This document shows, piece after piece, positions 1 to 9,229 of a stretch of 64,000 bases of DNA. The DNA is from Yersinia kristensenii. Lineage in GTDB: Bacteria > Pseudomonadota > Gammaproteobacteria > Enterobacterales > Enterobacteriaceae. Position 1 is the first letter of the stretch, and every line of letters begins with the position of its first letter. Location of the stretch: contig NZ_UHIY01000001.1 of the NCBI RefSeq assembly GCF_900460525.1, positions 4,526,001 through 4,590,000 on the forward strand. The letters are read 5' to 3'. The position numbers and the translations under genes were made by a program. Under the pieces are notes generated by a model that was not told where the DNA came from, did no database searches, and saw only the letters and a list, made by a program, of their open reading frames with translations.

Positions 1-19
1 CGACGAAAATCTTGTCCAA
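1..19 (-). CDS. prmB: prmB, N-terminal codons only
   Basis: Read on the minus strand, the first bases encode (M/L)DKIFV, the conserved start of PrmB, the N5-glutamine methyltransferase of ribosomal protein L3 (uL3). The likely start is TTG at 19-17, preceded by GGAG, with an in-frame stop just upstream at 32-34. prmB lies divergent to smrB, as in Escherichia coli, which supports the call. Only six codons are visible, so the identification rests on the short match and on the neighbourhood. Confidence 0.6.
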
Positions 20-225
20 GGTATTCTCCAGCTAGGGCGTAAAATCATTATCTATGCCCCTAGTTTGCCATGAAGCCCGCCACAAATCAGCAGCAATACA
101 TCAGTTGAATGATAACGAAATAATGAAATAGACATTAAAGCCATCAATCCTACCGTTACATTTATTTAGACAGATGCATCTCAACAGGTAAACTGGGTAA
201 ATTGCATAAGTACGATGAACAGAGA

Positions 226-756
226 ATGAAAAATAAATATCACCTGACAACAGATGAATTAGAACTATTTAAAGAGTCAATAACCGGAACTAAGAGGCTG
301 AAACAAGACACGATTGTCCATCGTACGCCCCCCAAACTCGGCAAAAAAATTGCGCCGGAGCGGTTGCTGCAAGAGCAAGTTGATGCCAGCTATTATTTTT
401 CTGATGAATTCCAACCGCAATTAGATACCGATGGCCCGACACGCTATGTGCGGCCAGGTGTTGATCATTTTGAAGTCAAAAAGCTGCGGCGTGGCGATTA
501 CTCACCCGATATGTTTTTAGATTTACACGGATTAACCCAGAAACAAGCTAAACAAGAGTTGGGGGCATTGATTGCAGCCTGCAAACGCGAGCATGTGCAT
601 TGCGCCTGTGTTATGCATGGGCATGGCAAACATGTTTTGAAGCAGCAAACCCCACTGTGGCTGGCACAACATCCCGATGTGCTGGCATTCCATCAAGCCC
701 CGAAAGATTGGGGTGGCACGGCGGCATTATTGGTATTAATCGAGTTAGAACAGTAG
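226..756 (+). CDS. smrB: SmrB, ribosome rescue endonuclease
   Basis: A 176-residue Smr-domain protein, close to the usual SmrB length. SmrB cuts mRNA just upstream of a stalled ribosome in collided disomes. Seen here are the basic N-terminal region with KQDTIVH, the DLHG motif at about 99-102 and the HGHGKH motif at about 131-136, both hallmarks of the nuclease domain. The ATG at 226 is preferred over an upstream TTG at 202 because [11 protein letters not shown] matches the family start. It is divergent from prmB and faces sixA tail to tail. The identity is nearly certain from overall similarity to E. coli SmrB. Confidence 0.93.
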   Translation: MKNKYHLTTDELELFKESITGTKRLKQDTIVHRTPPKLGKKIAPERLLQEQVDASYYFSDEFQPQLDTDGPTRYVRPGVDHFEVKKLRRGDYSPDMFLDLHGLTQKQAKQELGALIAACKREHVHCACVMHGHGKHVLKQQTPLWLAQHPDVLAFHQAPKDWGGTAALLVLIELEQ

Positions 757-867
757 CCGAATTGGCTGGTAGGATGCATTTTTCTGCCACACACATGCAG
801 TTTTAAGTATGGCGGGGAGAGGCGCGACAGTGATGCCGCACCCTTTGAACATTGACTCAGATGATAC

Positions 868-1359
868 TTAGCCGTGACAAGCTTTCGCTAAAAGTTGTGT
901 TGGGCTAACCTGCCAGTCAAGAGTCCCTTTGCCTGTTTCGTCATTCAAATCAACACGCGCGATAGCTGAAGTCGCAAACATTGGCGGGCATTGCCCCGGA
1001 CAAAGTTCAGCCACCAAATACCCAACCAGCGGCAGGTGCGAAATAACCAACACTGCGGCACAATCTTCTTTTGCCAGTGCTTGTAAATAGCAACAAATAA
1101 AAGCGGCATCCCCACCCGGCGTTAATTCTGGCATGACTTCCTGCTCTGCCGGAAGCGTCATTACCTCGCGCACCACTGCCAATGTTTGCCCTGCGCGTAA
1201 GTATGGGCTAACCAAAATCCTTTCAATATCGACTGACTGGTCGTTTAACCAGCTGGCCATCTGGCGTGATTCATCCTGACCACACAGAGTAAGAGGCCTT
1301 TGCGCATCACTAGGTGCGTTAAGGGCCGCGTCACCGTGACGCATAATGAAAACTTGCAT
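868..1359 (-). CDS. sixA: SixA phosphohistidine phosphatase
   Basis: A 163-residue histidine phosphatase with the catalytic RHG triplet at residues 7-9 and a second histidine in VISHLPLVG. SixA removes phosphate from phosphohistidine; known substrates in E. coli include the histidine phosphotransfer domain of ArcB and NPr of the nitrogen PTS. It is cytosolic and monocistronic here, read leftward and facing smrB. Length and sequence fit the family, and no lesion is visible. The ATG at 1359 is the only sensible start. Confidence 0.93.
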   Translation of the reverse strand: MQVFIMRHGDAALNAPSDAQRPLTLCGQDESRQMASWLNDQSVDIERILVSPYLRAGQTLAVVREVMTLPAEQEVMPELTPGGDAAFICCYLQALAKEDCAAVLVISHLPLVGYLVAELCPGQCPPMFATSAIARVDLNDETGKGTLDWQVSPTQLLAKACHG

Positions 1360-1741
1360 ATTGCACCGTTTTTGTTAACAAAATAACGCTATACAGAAAC
1401 GCTTTGCGTGCTGTACCGCCGAAACCTTTGCTTGAAAGCAAAGAAACTTCATAACGATAACGCGCCGTCTCTCTATGGCGGCCGGGCATTTTGCCTGAAA
1501 CTAAAGGTAAAGAAAATGGCTGTTTTTACACCAGTAACACCGACAGCCAACCTTGATTGGTTACAGAGTAACCATATCAACAGCTTAATCTAAACTCTAT
1601 CACCTGCACAATAAATGGCTATTCATTCATTTTGGCACGAATAGTCACTTTGCGTGATTCTGATTTAAAGTAGCGCGGGTTACCCCCAGTGTACAGCCAC
1701 CTGAATGGTTAGAATTGCAGGTGGTGATCCCGTTCACACTC
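1360..1741. other. intergenic region between sixA and fadJ
   Basis: This 382-bp stretch lies upstream of sixA and downstream of fadJ. A 7-bp inverted repeat, CCACCTG at 1697-1703 and CAGGTGG at 1718-1724, can form a stem-loop just beyond the fadJ stop and may protect or end that transcript, although no T-run follows. An open frame at 1408-1593 has no recognisable product or convincing ribosome binding site. Nothing else was recognised. Confidence 0.4.
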
Positions 1742-3979
1742 TTAATTATCGGGATTGACTGCCCGCTCAGTCATACTCTCTTCCAGGGGATAAAATCTTT
1801 GTTGCTGCTCGGCCATCGTGACTAATAATGGGCAAGGTTCAAAGCGCTCGCCATACTGCTGCGCGAGTAAATTCAGTGTTTTTACCACTTTTTCTGCACC
1901 CAGGCTGTCCATATAGCGGAAAGGCCCGCCTAAAAACGGTGGGAAGCCAATCCCGAACACCGCACCAATATCCCCATCGCGTGGGTTACGGATAATAGAT
2001 TCATCCAGACAACGTGCAGCTTCATTCAGCATCATCATGACGCAGCGTTGTGCTATCACAGCAGATTCGAGATGGGCCTTCGGTGTGACACCGAGTAAGG
2101 TATAAACGCTAGTGTCCACTTGCTTACCGGGACTTTTCTTCCACTTGAAACCGCGACTTGTAGCCGGATAAAGATAGAAACCGCGGCCATTTTTACGCCC
2201 TTTCCGCCCATCCTTCAAGATGACATCAAATGAAGGCGGCGCAGCAAAACGTGCCCCTAGTTTCTCCACCAAGATCGGCATTATTTTGGTGCCAACATCA
2301 ATCCCAACTTCATCCAGCAAGGTTATCGGGCCTACTGGAAAGCCGAAATCGACCAGCGCCTTATCAATTGAATCAATAGGTTCGCCGTCTAATATACAGC
2401 GAGCTGCTTCATTAATGTATGGCGCCAAAATACGGTTTACATAGAACCCGGCACAATCAGCCACCACAATCGCTGTTTTACCCTGTTTGCGAGCTAAGGC
2501 AACCGTCGTTGCAATGGTTTCTTCGCTCGTTTTTGCATGCGGAATAACCTCCACCAGCGGCATTTTATCTACCGGACTAAAGTAATGCAGACCGATAACC
2601 TGCTCAGGCCGCTGCGCCTGTGCCGCAATATCACTTATCGGCAGTGATGAGGTATTGGAAGCAAAAATGGTATGAGGTGCAGCAAAATGCTCAATATCTG
2701 CCACCATTTGCTGCTTCAATGTTAAATCTTCAAATACCGCTTCAATCACGATATCCACATTGCTAAAACCACAATAATCAGTGCTGCCGGAAATCAGCAT
2801 CATTTGCCGTTGCCGCTCTGCTGGGCGCATCCGCTTACTACGCACCCGCTTGCCCAAGGCATCCCAGGTATATTTCAGCGCCTGGTTAATTCCAGTTGGA
2901 TTGATATCTTTAATCCGAACCGGTAAACCCGCACGGGTTGCAGTAACATTGGCAATACCGCCCCCCATCAACCCCCCACCTAATACCCCTACTCGATGGA
3001 TATCCCGCGGCTGTGCTGTACCGCCAGTCTCTTTTTTCAGTGCAGTGGTCGCAAAAAATAAGCTGCGTAATGCCGCGGACTCAGGGGACATTGCCAGCTC
3101 ACCAAATGCTTTCGCTTCGGCTTCATATCCCGCGGGGCCACCGTGGTCTAACCCCTTACGCACCACATCAATAATACGCTCGGCTGCTGGATAATGGCCT
3201 TTTGTCTTTGCCAGCGTTTTCTTGCGGACAATATTAAATAACAATGCCTTACCTAATGGACCGCTGAGCAGACGCTCCTGCCACGGCAAAACGGGTTTAT
3301 CAAGCCAACCAGCTTTAGCCCGTTGGATAGCCACATCAAGCAAGATATCCTGCGGCACCACATCGTCCACCAGCCCCATTTTAAGTGCCTGACGGGCACG
3401 AACCTGCCTACCCGTCAATATCATATCCAGCGCCTTACTCACCCCCACCAGGCGCGGCAAACGTTGGGTACCGCCGGACCCCGGCAACAGCCCAAGCTGT
3501 ACCTCGGGCAAGCCAAGCACAGTTTTATCATCCTGCGAGCAAATGCGGCTATGACATGCCAGCGCCAGTTCCAGACCGCCGCCGAGGCAAGCTCCGTGGA
3601 TAGCAGCAACTACCGGCACCGGAAACGCCGCGATTTGTGCCAGAATGGATTGCCCTTTCTGAGCCAGAACACGCGCATCTTGGGCGGTACGGCAAGCGGC
3701 AATCATGCTGATATCAGCACCGGCGATAAAAGAGCCCGGTTTGCCAGAAATAATCACTAAGCCCTGTAATTGACTCAAAGCCTGCGCTTGTTGCAGGATT
3801 TCAGCAATTTGCTCTGCGAATTCAGCCTTTAAGGTATTAACTTTATCACCGACAACATCAACGGTGATGATACCAATATTATCAGGCCGAACATCGAGGG
3901 TGAAAACCGAATGGGCCGGAGCGGTAGAGCCCAACATCACTGTTTCAGTTCCGCTATTAAGGGTATTTTCCTGGCTCAT
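1742..3979 (-). CDS. fadJ: FadJ, anaerobic fatty acid oxidation alpha subunit
   Basis: A 745-residue bifunctional enzyme: N-terminal enoyl-CoA hydratase/isomerase (about 30-300) and C-terminal 3-hydroxyacyl-CoA dehydrogenase (about 325-700). The hydratase part shows FIAGADISM and [12 protein letters not shown], and the dehydrogenase part shows the NAD-binding [12 protein letters not shown]. With FadI it forms the trifunctional complex used for beta-oxidation, especially without oxygen. Its start codon overlaps the fadI stop (TAATG at 3979), so the two are translationally coupled. It is somewhat longer than the E. coli protein (714 residues), mainly through the N-terminal extension. Confidence 0.96.
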   Translation of the reverse strand: MSQENTLNSGTETVMLGSTAPAHSVFTLDVRPDNIGIITVDVVGDKVNTLKAEFAEQIAEILQQAQALSQLQGLVIISGKPGSFIAGADISMIAACRTAQDARVLAQKGQSILAQIAAFPVPVVAAIHGACLGGGLELALACHSRICSQDDKTVLGLPEVQLGLLPGSGGTQRLPRLVGVSKALDMILTGRQVRARQALKMGLVDDVVPQDILLDVAIQRAKAGWLDKPVLPWQERLLSGPLGKALLFNIVRKKTLAKTKGHYPAAERIIDVVRKGLDHGGPAGYEAEAKAFGELAMSPESAALRSLFFATTALKKETGGTAQPRDIHRVGVLGGGLMGGGIANVTATRAGLPVRIKDINPTGINQALKYTWDALGKRVRSKRMRPAERQRQMMLISGSTDYCGFSNVDIVIEAVFEDLTLKQQMVADIEHFAAPHTIFASNTSSLPISDIAAQAQRPEQVIGLHYFSPVDKMPLVEVIPHAKTSEETIATTVALARKQGKTAIVVADCAGFYVNRILAPYINEAARCILDGEPIDSIDKALVDFGFPVGPITLLDEVGIDVGTKIMPILVEKLGARFAAPPSFDVILKDGRKGRKNGRGFYLYPATSRGFKWKKSPGKQVDTSVYTLLGVTPKAHLESAVIAQRCVMMMLNEAARCLDESIIRNPRDGDIGAVFGIGFPPFLGGPFRYMDSLGAEKVVKTLNLLAQQYGERFEPCPLLVTMAEQQQRFYPLEESMTERAVNPDN

Positions 3980-5289
3980 TACTCCACCTCCAAAATCATT
4001 GCGGCACCCAAACCACCCGCAGCACAGGCGGTTGTTAATCCTAGCCCACCGCCGCGACGACGCAATTCATGCAATGTTTGAGTGATCATGCGCGCACCGG
4101 TGGCGGCGAAAGGATGACCATAAGCAATTGATCCACCCAATACGTTGAATTTACTCATATCAACCTCACCAATCGCCTGACTGCGGCCCAGTTTTTCACG
4201 TGCGAAGCTCTCACTGGCAAACATTTTCAGGTTCGCCAGTGTTTGTGCCGCAAAGGCTTCATGCATATCAATGAGGGTTAAATCTGCCAGTGTTATTCCG
4301 GCGCGATCAAGTGCTAATGGGGTGGCATAAGAGGGGCCTAACAGCATGTCTTGCCAGACATCAATGGCCGAAAAGGCAAAACTGCGCAGATAGCCTAATG
4401 GCTGTAAACCCAAAGCTTTAGCCTTTGATTCACTCATCATCATGACGGCAGCCGCACCGTCGGTCAGCGGCGTACTGTTCGCCGCCGTGACACTGCCATG
4501 CTTGCGATCAAATGCCGGGCGTAATTTCGCATATTGCGCCATGGTGGAATCTTTGCGGATATTATTATCTTCAGTGATAGCATCACGATAAGGCGGAATA
4601 TAAGCTGTCATCACCTCATCTTGTAATAATCCCTGCTGCCAGGCCTGTGCCGCCATTTGGTGCGAGCGCAGCGCTAAAGCATCTTGATCCTCGCGGCTAA
4701 TACCATAGGTTTTTGCCATCTGTTCAGCGGTATCGCCCATCCGCAGGCCAGTTGAGTATTCTGCGACGGCTGGAGCCACCGGGAGCAAATCGCGCAGTTT
4801 TAACCGGCTAAATAATTTCAATCGTTGGGATAAAGTTCGTGCTTTATTGACGTCAACCAAGGTCCGCGCCAATGCTTTGCTGACACCGATGGGCAAAACA
4901 GAGGAAGAATCCGCACCACCGGCGATCGCCACAGTCACTGAACCAGCAATGATACTTTCCGCCACATTGGCCACCGCCTGAAAGCTGGTCGCACAGGCAC
5001 GGGAGACACTGTAAGCATCAGTATGCACACTCATGCCGGTTCCCAGCACAATTTCCCGCGCGATGTTTGGCGCTTCTGGCATTTGGACGACTTGACCAAA
5101 CACCAGTTGATCAATGAATTCAGGAGCAACACCGCTTCTGGCCAAGAGTTCACTGACCACAATTTTGCCTAAATCTACAGCAGGCACGCCGTGATAAGCA
5201 GTTGCCTGCTTGGCAAAAGGGGTTCGCAGTCCGCTGACTATGGCAATGCGATCGCCCTGGCGCGTCACTAGCGGTAATGGCTTACTCAT
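3979..5289 (-). CDS. fadI: FadI, 3-ketoacyl-CoA thiolase
   Basis: A 436-residue thiolase, the beta subunit partner of FadJ, cleaving 3-ketoacyl-CoA with CoA to release acetyl-CoA. The nucleophilic cysteine lies in SRACATSFQ, and the other catalytic motifs [12 protein letters not shown] and CAAGGLGAA are present near the C terminus. The open frame extends far upstream, but the ATG at 5289 with GGAG seven bases before it and the [18 protein letters not shown] start fit the family. It is the first gene of the leftward fadIJ operon, with a FadR-type operator about 50 bp upstream of the start. Confidence 0.96.
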   Translation of the reverse strand: MSKPLPLVTRQGDRIAIVSGLRTPFAKQATAYHGVPAVDLGKIVVSELLARSGVAPEFIDQLVFGQVVQMPEAPNIAREIVLGTGMSVHTDAYSVSRACATSFQAVANVAESIIAGSVTVAIAGGADSSSVLPIGVSKALARTLVDVNKARTLSQRLKLFSRLKLRDLLPVAPAVAEYSTGLRMGDTAEQMAKTYGISREDQDALALRSHQMAAQAWQQGLLQDEVMTAYIPPYRDAITEDNNIRKDSTMAQYAKLRPAFDRKHGSVTAANSTPLTDGAAAVMMMSESKAKALGLQPLGYLRSFAFSAIDVWQDMLLGPSYATPLALDRAGITLADLTLIDMHEAFAAQTLANLKMFASESFAREKLGRSQAIGEVDMSKFNVLGGSIAYGHPFAATGARMITQTLHELRRRGGGLGLTTACAAGGLGAAMILEVE

Positions 5290-5338
5290 ACATGCTCCTG
5301 ATAAGTCAAAGTGGCTTTTATTAAAGCATAACAAATAA

Positions 5339-5351
5339 CAGGTCTGACCTG
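5339..5351. promoter_or_regulatory. FadR-type operator upstream of fadI
   Basis: CAGGTCTGACCTG is a perfect 13-bp palindrome (CAGGTC-T-GACCTG) about 50 bp before the fadI start. It agrees with the FadR consensus built on GGTCNGACC. FadR is released from DNA by long-chain acyl-CoA, so this site would repress fadIJ until fatty acids are present. The match is seen in the sequence; binding is inferred. Confidence 0.75.
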
Positions 5352-5535
5352 ATCCAATTATTGTTAACCAAACATTTACATTTGGTAAACCTATAGAGCA
5401 GGAAAGTGGGAGCAGGAGCAACTTTTCACTATAAAAAGAAAGGAAAGGGAGGAACTGGCGGATGGATAAGACATATAAAGCCGAGGTTTCTGATGCAATA
5501 AATTCAGCACGAAATGCGAGAAGAGTACAAAAACA

Positions 5536-5560
5536 AACGCGAAGCAAAAAGCTCCGCGTT
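5536..5560 (-). terminator. terminator after yfcZ
   Basis: AACGCGAAGC at 5536-5545 pairs with GCTCCGCGTT at 5551-5560 with one mismatch. On the minus strand the stem is followed by a T-rich run (complement of 5529-5537), giving a factor-independent terminator about 45 bp beyond the yfcZ stop. Confidence 0.65.
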
Positions 5561-5606
5561 TTAGGGATATTCAGCTTACCTGAATCAACTTACAGTAAAG
5601 TGCGAA

Positions 5607-5903
5607 TTAACGCAGGCCTAACTGGAAGATCATGGTTTCTGCCTGGCAGGAGAAAGTGAAATCAATGGTTAAGCGCACGCCATCTGTAGTTTCTTCCAAC
5701 TTATGTTCGATCAGGCAAGGTTCAGATTCAACAGCCCGCGCTTTTTCAGTCAGCGTTTTCAGCATGGCTTCAGCATCAGCACGGTTGTCGAATACGCAGC
5801 TATAGGACGCGGTACAATCAGTATTGTCCATGATAGTGCCTACATCTATACAGCAGCAAGCTGCGGTTTCTTCCGCACTACAGCGATTGATTGCATCTGA
5901 CAT
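5607..5903 (-). CDS. yfcZ: YfcZ, YfcZ/YiiS family protein (DUF406)
   Basis: A small protein of 98 residues matching E. coli YfcZ, including a cysteine-rich ACCCIDVGTIMDN segment near the N terminus, AEAMLKTLTEKAR-like and SEPC elements, and the conserved C terminus IFQLGLR. The function is not established. The ATG at 5903 is chosen over a TTG two codons earlier because GGAG precedes it by eight bases. It sits between fadIJ and fadL and is divergent from fadL, as in related genera, with its own terminator. Confidence 0.9.
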   Translation of the reverse strand: MSDAINRCSAEETAACCCIDVGTIMDNTDCTASYSCVFDNRADAEAMLKTLTEKARAVESEPCLIEHKLEETTDGVRLTIDFTFSCQAETMIFQLGLR

Positions 5904-5909
5904 CTTCAA

Positions 5910-6317
5910 TTCTCCTCAACGGATATTTCAAAATAAACGCACATCACCTATCAATTAATGCAGATAAGACAGAGTGCAAAAAAATATTTTCTCTACCGTC
6001 ATTTTACTACCCTAGGTCACAAGGCACTAGGACTTACTGTTTATAGGCCTATTAAGTGACGGAAATCACGCTAAAATTGTTCGCTCCCTCATCAATAATG
6101 TACAAATTGCTACCTAATTGTGATTTTTTTGTTAACTGCGTCTATTTTTTGCAATCAAATTTGACCAAATCCCAAAACATACTTGCAACACGCACACAGG
6201 TCGGACCTATACTTCAGCCACTGGTCTGCTTTGTCTGACCGATAACGGACCCTACAATCCCGCATTCTCTTGTTACGGTATGTAACATAGTTTAAATAAA
6301 ACAATGAGGTTTTGGTC
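5910..6317. promoter_or_regulatory. fadL control region with FadR-type operators
   Basis: The 408 bp between the divergent yfcZ and fadL starts contain AGGTCGGACCT at 6198-6208, an 11-bp palindrome differing from its own complement only at the central base, which matches the FadR consensus. A weaker half-site, CTGGTCTG, lies near 6221-6228 and another, GTCTGACC, near 6233-6240. E. coli fadL also carries two FadR sites downstream of its promoter, so paired sites are plausible. No coding sequence is recognised here. Confidence 0.65.
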
Positions 6318-7586
6318 ATGAACCAGAAAAACCTGTTTACCCGATCAGCTCTGGCAGCTGCAGTAGCACTGATTTCTTCGAACGTTTCTGCAGCTGGTTT
6401 TCAGCTGAATGAATATTCAGCAGCTGCATTGGGCCGCTCTTTCTCTGGTGAAGGCGCCGTTGCTGACAATGCTTCTGTTGGTAGCCGCAACCCCGCCGCC
6501 ATGACTTTGTTCGACCGCCCTTCATTCTCCGGCGGCTTCGTGTATGTCGACCCAAACGTTGATATCAGTGGCACATCCCCCCTATCGGGCAGAAGTACCA
6601 GTGCCAAAAACATCGCGCCATCGGCGTGGATCCCAAATATCCACTTTATTATGCCGCTGAATGAGCAATGGGCGATTGGGGCTTCCGGTACTTCAAACTA
6701 CGGTTTGGCCACTGAATTTAATGATGACTATATTGCCGGTTCTCTGGGGGGGCAAACTGACCTGAAAACCGCCAACCTGAACTTGAGCACAGCTTATCGC
6801 CTGAATGAAAACTTCAGCTTTGGTTTGGGCTTCAATGCGGTTTATGCCGATGCCAAGATTGTGCGCCATATTGGTGAAGCTGGTCGCGGAGTTATCCCGG
6901 CCAATACTGAAGTCACCCGTATGGAAGGGACCAAATGGGGCTATGGTTGGAATGCCGGCGTGCTGTATGAAGTGGATAAAGAAAACCGTTACAGCTTTAC
7001 CTATCGTTCAAAAGTGAAAATCGACTTTGATGGCGACTTCAGCAGCCAGTTACCACCACCAGGTGGCACCGGTGGTGCAGTGATTCCAGGCGCCCTGACT
7101 CTAAACCTGCCAGAAGTGTGGGAAGTGTCTGGCTACAATAAAGTGGCACCACAATGGGCGATTCACTATAGCCTGGCCTACACCAGTTGGAGCCAGTTCA
7201 AAGAGCTGAAAGCCACCGGAACCAACGGTAACACTCTGTTTGAAAAGCAAGAAGGCTTCCACGATGCTTACCGTATCGCGCTGGGTACCACCTATTATTA
7301 CGATGATAACTGGACTTTCCGCACCGGTATTGCTTTCGATGATAGCCCGGTTCCAGCAGATAACCGCACTATCTCAATTCCAGACCAAGACCGTTTCTGG
7401 ATAAGCGCGGGTACCACCTACGCCTTCAACAAAGATGCATCAGTTGACGTGGGTATTTCCTATATGCATGGCCAGAACGTGCACATCACGGAAAAAACAC
7501 CGGCTGCATTGGGCGGAACAACCTATCAGTTTGATTCTAAAGGTACCGCATTGCTGTATGGCGTAAACTTCAACTACGCCTTCTAA
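6318..7586 (+). CDS. fadL: FadL, long-chain fatty acid outer membrane channel
   Basis: A 422-residue outer membrane beta-barrel. Residues 1 to about 26 form a signal peptide ending in NVSA, followed directly by the mature start [17 protein letters not shown], typical of FadL, where the N-terminal hatch binds fatty acid. The protein ends in an aromatic residue (NFNYAF), the outer membrane insertion signature. FadL carries long-chain fatty acids across the outer membrane to feed FadD and the Fad oxidation enzymes. The ATG at 6318 follows GAGG at 6306-6309. The prophage is inserted in its terminator a few bases downstream. Confidence 0.96.
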   Translation: MNQKNLFTRSALAAAVALISSNVSAAGFQLNEYSAAALGRSFSGEGAVADNASVGSRNPAAMTLFDRPSFSGGFVYVDPNVDISGTSPLSGRSTSAKNIAPSAWIPNIHFIMPLNEQWAIGASGTSNYGLATEFNDDYIAGSLGGQTDLKTANLNLSTAYRLNENFSFGLGFNAVYADAKIVRHIGEAGRGVIPANTEVTRMEGTKWGYGWNAGVLYEVDKENRYSFTYRSKVKIDFDGDFSSQLPPPGGTGGAVIPGALTLNLPEVWEVSGYNKVAPQWAIHYSLAYTSWSQFKELKATGTNGNTLFEKQEGFHDAYRIALGTTYYYDDNWTFRTGIAFDDSPVPADNRTISIPDQDRFWISAGTTYAFNKDASVDVGISYMHGQNVHITEKTPAALGGTTYQFDSKGTALLYGVNFNYAF

Positions 7587-7615
7587 TCGGCATGATTTAA
7601 TCAATCATTGCCCAT

Positions 7616-7650
7616 AAAAAAGCGCCTCGCGGTGATTTAATTTTTCTTGC
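7616..7650 (+). terminator. fadL terminator rebuilt by phage DNA
   Basis: Downstream of fadL an A-run and GCGCC (7622-7626), loop TCGC, then GGTGA (7631-7635) and a T-rich tail form a weakened stem with one G-U pair. The right half is prophage sequence. The intact bacterial version is regenerated at attR, where GCGCC is followed by GGCGC and a T-run. Termination strength here is uncertain. Confidence 0.55.
7618..7632. repeat. attL core, 15-bp direct repeat
   Basis: AAAAGCGCCTCGCGG occurs here and again at 44747-44761 at the far end of the prophage. The next base differs (T here, C at the right end), setting the limit of identity. The integrase gene ends about 90 bp away, the usual layout for an attL site. 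The core overlaps the 5' arm and loop of the fadL terminator. Confidence 0.85.
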
Positions 7651-7704
7651 TCCCCCTGCTATTTACTTATTTTTCAACACATAAGCAAAAACAGGGGGAA
7701 CAAG
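7646..7704. repeat. inverted repeat between attL core and int
   Basis: CTTGCTCCCCCTG at 7646-7658 is the inverted complement of CAGGGGGAACAAG at 7692-7704 except for one base. The 33-bp spacer is AT-rich and contains a further CTTAT/ATAAG pair. No T-run follows on the int strand, so a terminator is unlikely; arm-type integrase binding sites around an IHF-bendable spacer are the favoured reading. Confidence 0.5.
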
Positions 7705-7720
7705 TTAGCGCAAATTTTTA

Positions 7721-8713
7721 CTAATCGATGGACAGTTTGTGGACACTGTCAGCCAGCGGGTTGAAGCTGACTGCGTCCTGCAGAAAGTCCGGAGAAAAAT
7801 GCGCATAAGTCATTGTTTGTTGGATGGTTGCATGCCCTAGAATCCGTTGCAGCGTAACGATATTTCCACCATTCATCATGAAGTGTGTAGCGAATGTGTG
7901 ACGCATTACGTGTGTCGCCTGTCCCTTGGGTAGGTCTGGCTTCACCTCCCGCAGGATCTCGCGAAACTGAAGATAGTCAACACGATACAGTTGCCCGGTT
8001 CGGTGAGTTTTTATTAGCGAAAGCACCGAATTAGCTACAGGCACAGAACGAGATTTCCCGTTCTTGGTGTTAAAGAACGTCACTCGATTGCCGACGATAT
8101 GCTCTCCGCGTAACCCCGCAGCCTCATTCCATCTAGCTCCCGTAGAAAGGCACAAGATAGCAACACGCCGCGCATCCCCCTCAAGCCGCTCAAGCAGTCG
8201 TTCGATCTCATCATCAGAAAGAAAAGCCATTTCCGTATTCCGAACTTTCAGCTTACGTATTCCATGGACAGGATTTTCGTTATGAAAGACTTCAGCATCA
8301 ATCAATACAGTGAACATTGCCGATAAAGCGCACAAGTCACGATTAATACTGGACGGCATTAACCCTGCCTGTAATTTATCTGACCGATATTCAAGCATAA
8401 ATTTTCGCGTCATCTGACTGGCTCGCGGATCTCCCATTTCACGAATCACCTTCTCCAGTCTAACCCTGTAAGTATCACCGTAAGCCTGATTACGGCCATT
8501 AAGCATCCACCACACATCAAGCAGCTCAGATAATCGCCGCTGATCAGCTGGTTTAGCCTGCCATGGCTTGTCGTGGAAATTCTGTAAAATATATTTTTCG
8601 AACTCCTGAGCCTTTGATTTCAGGGCAAAAATCTTACGAATACGCTTTCCTTGCGCTCCCTGCGGCCTTACATCAACTTGATAACGTCCGTCTTTGAGTT
8701 GCTTAATCGACAT
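7721..8713 (-). CDS. int: prophage tyrosine integrase
   Basis: A 330-residue tyrosine recombinase that would integrate and, with Cox, excise the prophage. An N-terminal SAM-like core-binding domain (about 60-150) precedes the catalytic domain with arginine in STGARWNEAAGL, the HVMRHTFATHF box and LGHATIQQTMTYAHF, which carries the second histidine and the nucleophilic tyrosine. The ATG at 8713 follows GGAGGGG. It is read toward attL, with its stop about 90 bp from the core, as in P2. All catalytic residues are visible, so the enzyme should be active. Confidence 0.95.
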   Translation of the reverse strand: MSIKQLKDGRYQVDVRPQGAQGKRIRKIFALKSKAQEFEKYILQNFHDKPWQAKPADQRRLSELLDVWWMLNGRNQAYGDTYRVRLEKVIREMGDPRASQMTRKFMLEYRSDKLQAGLMPSSINRDLCALSAMFTVLIDAEVFHNENPVHGIRKLKVRNTEMAFLSDDEIERLLERLEGDARRVAILCLSTGARWNEAAGLRGEHIVGNRVTFFNTKNGKSRSVPVANSVLSLIKTHRTGQLYRVDYLQFREILREVKPDLPKGQATHVMRHTFATHFMMNGGNIVTLQRILGHATIQQTMTYAHFSPDFLQDAVSFNPLADSVHKLSID

Positions 8714-8782
8714 GATCAGCCCCTCCAACGGATAAACTAGCTAAATACTCCTTGCGAGATGCAATTCGCTCAATATGTAACG

Positions 8783-9130
8783 TCAGCCAGCATTGTGGTC
8801 TGATTGGGGTGATTTTTGGGTAATGCCGATTGAAGCCTGATCGCCCTCCGACCGAATAGAGCCATCAAGAGAGAGAGCCGGGGCAATTTGCCCTCCGACT
8901 TCAAATGTTTCATCTGTCGTTAACCAAAGCGCATACTTTTTAAGCCGTAAATTCTTTGTAATCTTGAACAAAATCTCACTCCCAATCCCCTCTTGTCTTC
9001 CTGTTTCGTAATACCTTTGGGTGTTAACCGGAATCCCTGTAAGTTCAAAGAATTGCTTTCTTGTAAGCCCTTCACTTTTCCTAATCATTAAAATTTTCTC
9101 ACCGATACTTGTTGACAGTGTCGAATTCAT
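8783..9130 (-). CDS. prophage repressor, HTH family (C-like)
   Basis: A 115-residue protein with an N-terminal helix-turn-helix (about residues 10-65), including SEGLTRKQFFELTGIPVNTQ followed by RYYETGRQEG. Its size and position, between int and the divergent cox-like gene and transcribed with int, match the C repressors of P2-family phages, which keep lysogeny by blocking the early promoter. There is no protease-like C-terminal domain of the LexA/CI type, so SOS cleavage is not expected. The leftward promoter and a palindromic operator lie just upstream. Confidence 0.8.
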   Translation of the reverse strand: MNSTLSTSIGEKILMIRKSEGLTRKQFFELTGIPVNTQRYYETGRQEGIGSEILFKITKNLRLKKYALWLTTDETFEVGGQIAPALSLDGSIRSEGDQASIGITQKSPQSDHNAG

Positions 9131-9203
9131 ACCACTAAAATCCCCTCAAGTGTCGTAATCTCGACATTAAACAAATCAGAGTAAACCATCACAAGGCGCG
9201 ACA
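9112..9203. promoter_or_regulatory. lysis-lysogeny switch: face-to-face promoters and operator
   Basis: Rightward promoter: TTGACA 9112-9117, 18-bp spacer, TAAAAT 9136-9141, expected start near 9148. Leftward promoter (minus strand): TTGTGA at 9194-9189, 17-bp spacer, TTTAAT at 9171-9166, expected start near 9159. The palindrome TGTCG-N6-CGACA at 9151-9166 lies between them, and single half-sites occur at 9118-9122 (TGTCG) and 9199-9203 (CGACA). The two promoters point at each other, as Pe and Pc do in P2. Sequence elements are seen; promoter activity is inferred. Confidence 0.65.
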
Positions 9204-9229
9204 AGCACACCAACGTAAGAGGATAACAA

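Noticed and set aside
1408..1593. 61-codon plus-strand frame between sixA and fadJ
   Set aside because: No ribosome site, no recognisable product and unconvincing composition.
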